From NCBI GenBank assembly GCA_021464415.1, contig CM038470.1:27987601-28051600 (forward strand): a DNA stretch of 64,000 bases. Direction: 5' to 3'. Source of the stretch: Lonicera japonica. Its lineage: Eukaryota > Streptophyta > Magnoliopsida > Dipsacales > Caprifoliaceae. Under the pieces are notes generated by a model. The model made no database searches. It was not told the DNA's origin and saw nothing but the letters and a program-made list of their open reading frames with translations. The translations under genes were made by a program, and so were the position numbers. Positions 22,100 to 31,933 of the stretch are shown here, in pieces. Position 1 is the first letter of the stretch. Each line of letters begins with the position of its first letter.

Positions 22100-22941
22100 A
22101 TTTTTTAGTACAAAGCGATGCGATAGACTGGATACAACTAGAGAAGAAGGGGTAGTGGGCGCCAAAAATAGAAGTCGAGACCTCTTACCCAACCAAAATT
22201 CTTATCAATTGATATCCCTTCTGAATTGCCTCAAAAATTGTTTCGAGTAGATTTTAAACTCTTGTTTATAATTCGTAAATCACTTATCACCTATAGGTTA
22301 CCAGTTATTATGTTGATCTTAAATTTGATATATTTCAAAGAAACTTTAATTTTAATCTTATCAACAATTAATAATATAATTATAAGTTTTCTTCATATAT
22401 CCCATTAACAGAAATTTCTGGCTATGCCTATGATTGTTTGGTTACTCAATCGAATTTTTTGGAAGTAAAATAATGAAAGTATTTTGTAATATTAATATTC
22501 TGTTTTACCCTCTTATAAAATGATGCGTTTGGGTTTTTCAGATGGATCACAAGTGCCATCAACATACTAGATCAATACTAAATTCATAAAACCATTTTAT
22601 AAAAGCATATTAATGTGTTTATTCAAATTACGTTTTATATAAGAAGAAAAAATAATTGGCAATGAATTTACTTGTTGGTTATACATAATTTTTTTCCCGA
22701 CGAAATTGGTGGTTAACCGTGTAATTATTATATTAATCATTAACCAAAAAATTGTGGTTATAAAATAAATTTGTCTGGTTAATATATATGTTTATTACAT
22801 TTGTGATAGTTTTCACTTAAGTATACAAGACTCAAATATATATATATATATATATATATAATGATAATATGTGTTTTAAGAGTATATATTAAAATAATTA
22901 TAAATAAATAAAAATAATTTTTTATACGAGAATCTTTACAT
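22100..22941. other. AT-rich upstream region of UGT copy 2
   Basis: No gene was supported. The small reading frame near 22226 is repeated in copy 3 but has no recognisable domain. Confidence 0.5.
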
Positions 22942-22944
22942 TAA

Positions 22945-23266
22945 GGTCTCGTTTAGTTCGCGGATTTTAGTACTCGGGAAAGGAAAGTCGTTCCTTTCCT
23001 TTGTTTGGTAAGTACAAATTCCGGAAACACTTTTCCGAGAGAGGAAAATGTAGGGAGTAAAACCATTCCTCCCGAAACACATGGGCTTGATTTTCCCATG
23101 TAATTTCCAAGCATTTATTACACAAATTTTAGACAATAATACTCTTACCTAAATATTTTACATAGTTTACCAAACACAAAAAAGGAAATTTGACAAAAAA
23201 TTTACTTTCTCACTTCCATAAGAAACATAAGAGAATTAATTTTCTTTCCGTGAACCAAACGAGACC
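22945..23266. mobile_element. Tourist-like MITE inserted only in block copy 2
   Basis: The ends GGTCTCGTTTAGTTCGCGG and CCGTGAACCAAACGAGACC are inverted. TAA is duplicated at 22942-22944 and 23267-23269. Copy 3 has the empty site with a single TAA (38530-38532), so the insertion, or a precise excision, happened after the copies separated. 322 bp. It lies about 700 bp upstream of the UGT start. Confidence 0.9.
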
Positions 23267-23514
23267 TAAGGTGCACTTTACATCTGCACAACATGACAAA
23301 AAAAATATCTCCCTAGCATTAATGAAGAAGCTAAGCTCCCACTAACTTTCAATTTCCTTTCCTTTTATATACTTTAAGAAACCAACCAATAATGGTAAAT
23401 AAGTACGCATGCCTCACCAACCAAAGTAAATGCAGCCCGCCATCCCCTTATTTGTCAACATTAAGACAAAAGATATTTATACACATATACAGAGCATTTT
23501 TCATAAAAACTTTA

Positions 23515-23880
23515 CCTTAAAGTCTTTATTTACGGACTTATTTTTTTGGTATACTTTTCGATAAAAAGTTTTGATGAAATTTAGTAGGGATGTTTTTCAT
23601 CGTATATAAAACAGTTCCACCAAATTTTATCAAAAAAATTAACCGAGAAGTGGGTTAACTACATGATTGAAAATATTGGACATATATATATATATATATA
23701 TCTATTTATGGACTAGAATTTTTCAATCCTATAGTTAACCCACTTTCCGGTTGAATTTTTTGATGAAATTTGGTAGAGATGTTCTATACACGATGAAGAA
23801 CATCTCCACCAAATTTCATCAAAAAATTTCATTGAGAAGCGTGCTAAAAAGACAAGTCCATAAATAAGGAACTTAAGTTA
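23515..23880. mobile_element. Foldback MITE, member 3, in the UGT copy 2 proximal promoter
   Basis: Two arms of about 170 bp fold on each other around a TA run (23682-23702). Each arm also holds inverted GATGAAATTTGGTRGAGATGTT segments, so the structure is a palindrome of palindromes. It ends about 40 bp before the TATA box of the UGT. Copy 3 has the same element at about 38780-39150. Confidence 0.7.
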
Positions 23881-23918
23881 AAGTCTTTACTTGAAATTTT
23901 CCGTATACATATATATAT

Positions 23919-23970
23919 CTATATAAACAGCTACATAGATATAGCCAGAGAGCTGGAGAGAGAGAGAGAG
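23919..23970 (+). promoter_or_regulatory. UGT copy 2 core promoter and GA-rich leader
   Basis: CTATATAAAC at 23919-23928 is a TATA box 43 nt upstream of the ATG. A GAGA run directly precedes the ATG. The predicted 5' leader is therefore very short. Copy 3 has the same arrangement with one more GA unit. Confidence 0.65.
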
Positions 23971-25707
23971 ATGGAAAGTGAAAACAATGGTGGTGAATTA
24001 CATTTAGCGATGTTTCCATTTTTTGCATTTGGTCACATTAGTCCATTTATACAACTATCCAACAAGCTCACTTCTCATGGCAATAATGTTCGAATCTCCT
24101 TCTTCACCACCGCCGGCAACGCCCATCGCATAAAATCGATGCTCAACCTCACCCCCGCTGTCAAAATCATCCCCCTTACATTCCCCACGGTCCCCGGCCT
24201 CCCTCCGGGCATCGAAAGCACAGCAGATGCCACCCCCGCCACCATTGAGCTCCTCAAGGTCGCCATTGACCTAATGCAGCCCCAGATCAAAACCCTATTA
24301 CCCAAACTCAATCCCCATTTCATCCTCTTTGACTTCGCCCAAAGTTGGCTTCCACAACTGGCGTCCGAATTAAGCATCAAAACCATACTCTTCTCCACCT
24401 TCAACGCCATCTCCCTCGCCTTAGCCATCGTCCCTGCAAGGCTAGTTGACGGTAAAACGCCCCCCACTACAATCGAACAAGCTAAGTTGCCTCCCAGGGG
24501 GTTCCCCAAAACTTCTTCCGTAACCTCACTCAAGACCTTCGAGGCTCAAGATCTTCTCTACCTCAGCTCTTCATGAGTTTCCACGGCACTCCCAGTGTCT
24601 ACGATCGCTTCCGCACTGGCTTGGAAAGCAGCTCTGCAGTACTCCTCAGGTCAGCGCGCATCATTTAAATTTTAAAAAAATAGTTAGTGCTAGACTCAAT
24701 TTATTGAAAGTAGATAAATAAAAGTAGGTAGCTCAAACATATTTACTTGCGTAGAATATCTTCCCAAATGTTCAAAATTCGTGTCTCAAATACATTTTAA
24801 GTGACAGAAATGCATTAACACATGTTATCGGGTTATACTTTTTTGGACTGAATATTTTTTACTTATTTTGATTTGTAGTTTATATTACCAGAGTTGGTGT
24901 GAGATTGGTGATAAACTATTAGATAACTTCACTAACCAAATTTTTTGGATACACTATTGCATCAGGTCATGCAACGACATGGAAAAGCCCTACATAAATT
25001 ATGTGAAGTCTCAGTTCGATAACAAACCGATCCTTCTCACTGGTCCACTGGTGCCGGAACCCCCTTCCGGTGAACTGGACTGCAGATGGGCTGATTGGCT
25101 AGATCAGTTCCCATCCAACTCCGTGATCTATTGTTCCTTCGGGAGCGAAGCGTCTTTGAAACCCGATCAGATAATAGAGCTAGCACTGGGGCTAGAACTC
25201 ACCGGCCTACCGTTCTTCCTCGTACTACATTTTCCCGCCGGCATCGACAGCACCAACGAGATAAATCGGACATTGCCCGAGGGTTTTTTGGAGAGGGTAA
25301 AGGGAAAGGGGGTGGTGCATTCGGGTTGGGTACAGCAACAACACATACTGGCGCACGATAGCGTGGGGTGCCACGTAGGCCATGCGGGGTCCAGCTCCCT
25401 GATAGAAGCGTTGGTGAATGACTGCCAGATGGTAATGCTGCCAATCTTTGGTGACCAAATCACCAACTCAAAGCTGGTGAGTTTAGATCTCAAGGCTGGG
25501 GTAGAGGTAAATAGGCGAGATGAGGATGGGCATTTTGGGAAAGAGGATATTTACGAGGCTGTGAAAACAGTGACAGTTAATGTTGAGAGTGAACCGGGGA
25601 AGTCAATTAGGGCAAACAAAAAAAATTGGAGGGAGTTTTTGGCAAATAATGAGATACAGAGCGAGTATATTACAAATTTGGTGAAAGAATTAAAGACCAT
25701 GGTTTGA
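23971..25707 (+). pseudogene. UDP-glycosyltransferase (UGT79-type), copy 2, frameshifted
   Basis: Exon 1 (23971-24649) and exon 2 (24966-25707) have the same structure as the intact copy 3 gene. Exon 1 has a net 5-nt insertion (CTCAG, about 24562-24566) that brings the TGA at 24574-24576 in frame. The predicted product would end after 201 residues, before the sugar-donor domain. Exon 1 also differs from copy 3 at many amino acids, for example FFAFGHISPF against FCAFGHIIPF, while exon 2 after about 25081 is identical. The catalytic His and Asp and the PSPG box are all still encoded. It is either a recent pseudogene or an assembly error; reads across 24560 would decide. The promoter TATA box and splice sites are retained. 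Confidence 0.85.
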
Positions 25708-26496
25708 TGAAGTGGTCTAGTTTAGTTGGAAAAATAAGCCCACTTGATCATGTCAGAGATTCCAGATTCGAGTATTACTAGATAGTATTTGGGATGATTT
25801 TTGCTCTTTTTATAAAAGAAGAGATTTCAATCTTCTTCTTTTCTTTCTTAAAAAAAAGGGTAAAAGTAGGGTGACAGTTCATCATGAGCAATATATTTAA
25901 TTATGATAACGACAGACCTTGGGTTGGGGGGAGGGCATGGCTCATCATTTAATCGTAATTCTCTGGGGTTTTTTACTATTATTATTATTATTATGTGTTT
26001 TAATTACGTGTTGAAAAATAAAATAAAAATTAGTGAACAGTCTCCTTATGAGATGCCTATGTATTGTAACTCTAGACCTGCTTCTTTTTATTTAGGATTT
26101 AGTCCATTTTCTATTAATCAGTCCAATAGGTTTGGAATCGGCTTACGTTGGTATTTTTATTTTATATTCCATAAATTTATTATAAAAATCCCGCATTACC
26201 TATTATGCCCCTCAAATATATTTTATCAAAAAACACGAGAGATATTAAAAGTTAGTTATAAGCATGTTTGGTTATACATAAAAAAAAATTCTTTTATTTT
26301 TTAAAATTAAAACTATACAATAGTCGAAAAAAATTTGAAACATAAAATGAGTATACAACTCTTCAGTCTTCAAAAAAATAAAGCAGACAACTCTGCTTGA
26401 TAAATTGATAATTGTTATGCTCGATCGTTTGTATTTTGGGAAAATATTTTGACCGATCAAAATAATCTCTACAAGCATAAATAAATAATAGTAGTG
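25708..26496. other. UGT copy 2 3' flank
   Basis: AT-rich, no gene recognised. It is identical, as far as I can read, to 40944-41732. A 133-codon frame here is low complexity (Ile, Lys and Phe rich) and unsupported. Confidence 0.6.
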
Positions 26497-27521
26497 ATAC
26501 TAATGAGATTTAACTCAGAATTTACATTGCGCACTTATTATACTAATAGGTAAGGTTTGAACCTAGTCACAATAATTTTAATAGAAATAGATGGATAAAA
26601 TCCTAACTGCCCAAAATAAGAAACGAACAAACTAACAAGCCAAACATCGATCCTTCGAACCTTGCCCTAAAGTTTCAATTCTTTTGAACTCCCTGATTAC
26701 GAGCAACCCAACACGCCACTATACCTTTAACCTTGTACATTTTTCTGGATTCTTAACTAACAAGGGTAAATCAACAAATATAAACTGAATACTTCAAAAC
26801 AAATAAGAGAAAGGAAATAAGTTAGGTAGAAAAAAATATTTTAATAATTAAATATTATTTAACCTTCGACAAACACCTCATTTTAAACATACAATTGGTA
26901 AACAAGGAACACGCCTTAAAAAAAGGGGCTTATGTTGAAAGAATATTATTTATTAACTTTTTTGTTATAAAACATTTTCATGCAGGGTATTAGAGTATTT
27001 CAAAATCTCTTACGAAGATACTAACGGACTAGTTGGTGCCGATTCTAGTTGACACAATAAAAGCAATAAGAATACACGTACCACCAACAATATGCGCTAT
27101 GAAAAATACATGCTAATTAAGGAACTAGCTAAACATGAAAATTTGTGTAATATGCTAATTTGTTGGCGAATTGTGGCAAGCCATTTAGCCACATTTCTGG
27201 TTTGCTTGGGGATATGTGGTTCCCATACCAACTTTTGTTTTTACACCCGTATAGGCTATTCCTTGTCTACGAAATTACTCTCTATTTTATGGAGTGACGT
27301 AGCTAGAATTTTTTTTCTTGCAGGATTAGTTAACAAATAATTATTTATTGGTGCCTGTTATATTATTACAATTATTAATCTTTAACATCACATATGTACT
27401 TAAAAACTAGCATGCAATTCGTACGATGAAAGGATATTTTGTATGTATATATATATATCATATATAGTGGTAGTTTATAAGGAGAGAATATATTACTTTA
27501 ACAAAAAGAAGAGACGTTCAT

Positions 27522-27647
27522 TGTAATCACCTAGGTTCTCCTCTAAAATGATTAGTCCAAGTTGTAAATTAAAGTAATTGTTTTCACATATATATATCAA
27601 AGAACTTCCCATTACACTATTGCTGTAGGATATTTTGAGTCATTACA
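27522..27647 (-). mobile_element. Solo TRIM-type LTR, block copy 2
   Basis: The copy-2 equivalent of 1025-1150, same 126 bp length. Confidence 0.7.
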
Positions 27648-28037
27648 CTCATTCATAGGAGCAAATAGATGAATTTTTTTATGAAATTTTGTAAAAATGA
27701 TATGCGCAATGAGTAGATCACTTCCATCAAATTCCATCAAAAAATTCAATCTAAAACTAAGTGTAATGAAAAATTGATAAATATATATGTGTGTGTGTGT
27801 GCCGCATTTTCGGTTGTTAAATTTTTTTTATAATCATTTAACCTACTTTTAGATTGAATTTTTTTGATGATAATTTGTGGATGTGATATATTTATGATAT
27901 AGATTATCTCTAAAAAAATTTATAAAATAATTCATTTAGTTACCCTTCTAAATGAAAATCTCTTCTCTTGTTAAAGAATGAAATTCTTCTTTATACCCTT
28001 ACTTATATATATATATATAATGGAAATAATTAAAGAA

Positions 28038-28950
28038 GGGGAATGATATCCTGGAGCTACTTTTTCTTGCCAAAGCAAACTATTTGCGTAAATATAATGT
28101 GCTAAATTTCCCTCTCTTTTTCTATTCATTTCCCCCCTAGTTTTTCTATACTGTTCATCTTCTCCCAAATTTCTCTCAAGCATTTAGGGGCGGCAATTTC
28201 AAACTGAAAACCGACCGAACATTTATTAGTTGATAACTGACCACTCAGTTACTAACCTAATTCGATAGCAGTAACAGTAATTTCATTTATCATATTATTG
28301 GTTATTACTGACCGATCAACCAATACTTAAACAACAACAATTTTATTAATTAAATGCATTTCCCATTAAAAGTCCTAGTCAACATTCCCTCAATTGATGT
28401 ACTATTGTTACTTGCACCATTATCAACATCCCACTTCCATTCCTCATATTTTCTTGGAAAGCTCTAAGGTCTTATACTCATGGAGCCTCGAAAGAACATG
28501 GTCCTCACCATTCTTCCATTTCTCTGCATTTTTTATTTTTTATTTTGCCTTCTCCGCTTCTTTGCATTGTTTTGGTTTTTCTTCTTCAAGCTCCTAATTT
28601 TATTAGTCAATTAAGGGTGTGTTTGATGTGCCAGTTTAGAAAGTCAGATATTATTATTTAATCTTCTCCAAACAAGATAAAACAATCTCGCCTTTTAGGT
28701 AGGATTCGTTAATCCATCTCTCGGTAGGATAAAGAGTTTTAGTAGGATACATGATCCGCTCCGATATCCAATCCAAGCGAACACCAAACATGAGATATGA
28801 TAGAGTTATCCTATTCCACTATCATATCATACATGTCAAATGCATCCTAAGAGAAATTTGGGAGAAAATAAATAGTAGAGAGAAAGACTAGGGGAAATGA
28901 ATAGAAAAGGGATGGAATTTGGCACATCAATTACACAACAATTTGCTATG
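28038..28950. mobile_element. Long-TIR element, block copy 2, right arm truncated
   Basis: Equivalent to 1543-2455. The nested Tourist-like MITE is at 28615-28847. The right arm is cut after CTATG where the Ty3 LTR starts at 28951. The signal-peptide-like frame carries a 7-bp insertion here. Confidence 0.75.
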
Positions 28951-29545
28951 TGTCACGGGTTGCCTTCCAACAGCACTCGTGACTGACTACACTGCACCAA
29001 CACCGTGCACGCGCCCGAGCGCAGCACGGCCCAACAAGAGATCCAGCACCAGCACAACCAGGCCATCAAGCATCATCTAGTTTTAGACTTGTGCTTAGGC
29101 TAGCTTTTCGGAGAATTGTATTCTCATATGTAAATATTGTTTCCATGTAAATAGATCTAGGAATTTCCTTTGTAATCGCATTTTCCTTTCCATTGTAATC
29201 ACGTTCTTGTAACTTGTGTGAGCCAACGTGCACTGCTACCACTTTGGTATTTTCATTAAGTGGTTATATGTGGGGATAAGACTATCTGCCTCACACCCGA
29301 ATTGCCTACCAGTGCACGTTGTCTAGCACTCTGTTTCAAGCTCTTACTTTCTTTCATACTGTAATAGCTTTTCATGTAATCAAGTTTAATGCAATAAAGT
29401 GATTTCAATTTATGCTCAAGCTCTTTTCAAATTACTGTTGTTGCATGTTGATTGTAATTAAGATTCGATTAAACTCGACCGGGCTATCGGTTACCACGGT
29501 CGCTCACGCGGCCTCTTTTGTGCCATCAAAGGACGCCCCGTGACA
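28951..29545 (+). mobile_element. Ty3-type 5' LTR with tRNA-Met primer site
   Basis: The 595-bp LTR starts TGTCACGGGT and ends CCCGTGACA. It is followed after two bases by TGGTATCAGAG (29548-29558), the primer-binding site complementary to initiator tRNA-Met. It inserted in the right arm of the long-TIR element of block copy 2. No 3' LTR of this element was found in the window. Confidence 0.85.
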
Positions 29546-29615
29546 GTTGGTATCAGAGGGATTGTTTTCGATTGCTGCCTTGTGAAGCCTAGTCTGTTTA
29601 TCTGGTGATATTACG

Positions 29616-30363
29616 ATGGGAACTAATAGCCAGTGAATCGAGGCCCTCGAAAGGAATGTTGGCATACTGATGGAAAAAATGGGTGGAACACCCTCTCTTG
29701 TCGATCGTGTGCAAAGTTTGGAGACACTCAGCCAAACTGTCCCACCCGGGGGTGCGTTGAGTAGCTCGTCCGCACTCGTAGACCGTATACAAGATTTGGA
29801 AGAAGGCCTCCAAAACCTTCAGGGAATCCCACCGGGAGGAAACTTTGGGGAGATGATTGAGGAGATGAGAAACGAAATCAATCAGCTCAATCATAAATTG
29901 ACTATTGTGTCAATGGCAGTTGCAAACTCACCAGTTGGGGGTGGGGAGCGCACTAAGATGAAAGTGCACGAACCCAAAACATTCACTGGTGTTCGTGATG
30001 TTAGGGAATTAGAGAACTTTATGTTTGACATGGAACAGTATTTCCGTGCCACAAATGGTCGACGCAGAGGACGTCAAGGTATCCACTGCATCTATGTACT
30101 TGTTCAGGGACGCCAAGTTATGGTGGCGGAACAAGTACAATGACATTCAAGCTGGTGAGTGCGAGATCAACACATGGGAAAACCTGAAAAGAGAATTGCG
30201 TGCGCGATTCCTTCCCAAAAACACTTCTCATAATGCGAGACAAGAACTACTTCAAACCAAACACTCAGGAAGCATCAAGGAGTATGTCAACGCATTCACC
30301 ACCATCATGTTAGATATCCACGATATGAATGATGCTGATAGATTATTCTTCTTCATGATTGGG
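29616..30363 (+). pseudogene. gag: Broken Ty3/gypsy gag
   Basis: The first ATG after the primer site is at 29616. Codon 7 is a TGA (29634-29636), after which the same frame continues to about 30055. There a frameshift moves the reading to a second frame through about 30363. The product resembles the retrotransposon gag domain of plant Ty3 elements: a coiled-coil-like N-terminal part, then FTGVRDVRELENFMFDMEQY, an AKLWWRNKY motif and a TWENLKRELRARFLP motif, then DADRLFFFMIGL. The homology stops abruptly near 30363, where an unrelated element joins. No protease, polymerase or integrase follows, so it is dead. An alternative start is 29670. Confidence 0.8.
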
Positions 30364-30530
30364 TTGTGTGAGAATCCGCAAATGCGACCCCCGGGTCTCG
30401 TCCCCGTTCATTGGGCGTCTGAGGCGTCGGAAGGGATTCCGTCGCTCCATTTGCTTGGAGTTGTTTGATGATTCATATCGGGTGTCCTTACGTCTATTCT
30501 AGATGCAAAGGGGTTCGTTCAGAGTCGCCA
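30364..30530 (-). mobile_element. 5' internal fragment and primer site of the minus-strand Tat-like element
   Basis: Read on the minus strand, TGGCGACTCTG (30530 down to 30520) follows the LTR end and matches the start of a primer site complementary to tRNA-Arg, as used by Tat/Ogre-type Ty3 elements. About 150 bp of internal sequence follows, then the join to the gag of the other element. Confidence 0.55.
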
Positions 30531-31933
30531 GTACGTTTTACGAGAAAACGGACAAAAAGGGTTGTGTAAGGGGAAAGGCTAAAGATAAGCCTTTCTTTAC
30601 ACGTTTTGTCTGCGAAACCAGGATTCTATAGGGTTCGGAAACTATATTACGGTTTGGGAAGGTGTTAAGCACCCATTCCGCCCTTTCGGTCTCTAGTGGT
30701 CTTATATGTTTATTCTATGTTGAAAAAACTTTGATGCTTTTACTGACAGTCTACTACTTTTCAAATGAAAACCCTAATTTCTGGGGGAAAACGGGAAAGG
30801 GATGAAAACCTTTGTGTTCCGAGATCCGATGTTTTATTTATTGAAAGATGTAAATACAAATGATAAAACCTTTTATTTTGAAAGAGTATCCCGCATTATT
30901 TCCTCAGATAATGGCGGTTTTCTCGTGTTGTGTTTAGTTTTGTAAAAGTTCGGATATATGTCGGGACTGATTTAATATGGAACTAGAACTCTTTTGGGGA
31001 GAGTTATCAATCACGTCGCAGTCTATAGAGAAGACATGATATGTTTGATTCTAATTCCTAGATAAGTCGTATCAGTCTGGGTTTTGAAAACAAAATTTTA
31101 TCCGGACGATAACATACTTACTCTTCTGATTTTGCAAATGGTTTTATCAGGGTCCTTTGTTTTGAAGATGGTAGACTATTTATAACTTGGCAATAAGTTT
31201 ATTCAAATAAAACGTGGACAAAACAACAGAAATAAAACAAGTACACAGATAGACCTGTTTAATTACCGGAAGAAACTTTATTTACCTTCCCGACGAGAAT
31301 AATAATAATAATAAGAAAGAGAATATAATACGACAGAGAGATCTCCGGCGATAACAATCTTCTCCTTCTTCAGATATTTCCGAGAATTCGATTCCAGAGA
31401 CGGGACACGTCGAGTGTCGGGAATAGATTCGATAATTCTTCAGAGATAAGATGATAATATAAAATGCTTGATAATAAAATCAGACTAAAGCTCCAGATTT
31501 TCCAGATTCAAGTTGCTGCCCTGAACCCTTGGGGGTGTTGGCCTATTTATACTGCTCGGGGAAGATTGTCGCGCGACATTTCCCCAAAAAAGGCAAGTGT
31601 CGCGCGACATATCTGTTTGTCGCGCGACATTCCTGTATGTCGTGCGACAAACGGCTGAAGTGATGGGTCCTGACACTGTGATGTGTCAGAAAGTGGTTGG
31701 TCGGGTGCAGAGAGGGATTGTCGCGCGACATAGTGGGATTGTCGCGCGACATTCCAATGATTGTCGCGCGACAATGTGATTTGTCGTGCGACAATCCTTC
31801 ATAAAAAAAGGTTTGTCGCGCAACAAACTCCCCCGGAGTAGTTTCGGGTGCTCGGGTGTGTCCTGGACCCAAAAAAAAGTAGTCTCGTAGGTCGTTAGGG
31901 TTCTTGCGGGGGTCACGGATCGGGGTGTCTACA
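30531..31933 (-). mobile_element. Tat/Ogre-like LTR, minus strand
   Basis: On the minus strand it starts TGTAGACACCCC at 31933 and ends at a primer site near 30531, about 1.4 kb. It contains the palindrome cluster (31567-31825), then a TATAAATAGG box (about 31542-31551), then a long R-U5 region. It shares its full order of blocks with the older plus-strand remnant at 15710-17090. The lineage is inferred from LTR length, the TGTAGACACC start and the TGGCGACTC primer site; no polymerase is present to confirm it. Confidence 0.7.
31542..31825 (-). promoter_or_regulatory. Array of nine TGTCGCGCGACA palindromes upstream of a TATA box
   Basis: Palindromes start at 31567, 31598, 31618, 31638 (GTGC variant), 31719, 31740, 31762, 31782 (GTGC variant) and 31814 (GCAACA variant). 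Start-to-start distances are 31, 20, 20, 81, 21, 22, 20 and 32. On the minus strand they all lie upstream of the TATAAATAGG box at about 31551-31542. The array sits in the U3 part of the LTR, so an enhancer or repressor binding role is inferred. Confidence 0.65.

Larger units (their letters stand above)
19508..28950. repeat. Large duplicated block, copy 2 (UGT-bearing, truncated)
   Basis: From 19508 the sequence aligns with 35913 onward through the UGT and its 3' flank. It also matches positions 1-2455 of the window. The alignment stops at 28950, where a Ty3 LTR begins. Everything from the right arm of the long-TIR element onward, including EYA, is absent from this copy. Confidence 0.95.

Noticed and set aside
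24075..24533. 152-codon antisense frame inside UGT exon 1 (also 39330-39788)
   Set aside because: It is the shadow of the real UGT coding frame on the other strand.
25095..25493. Several overlapping frames on both strands inside UGT exon 2 (also 40331-40729)
   Set aside because: Shadows of the UGT frame; the PSPG box fixes the true frame.
25903..26304. 133-codon frame downstream of UGT (also 41139-41540)
   Set aside because: Low-complexity composition, no domain; conserved between copies only because the whole region is duplicated.
31567..31825. CRISPR-like array (short repeats with roughly 8-10 bp or longer spacers)
   Set aside because: Repeats are only 12 bp, spacers are too short and uneven, and the context is a plant LTR promoter.
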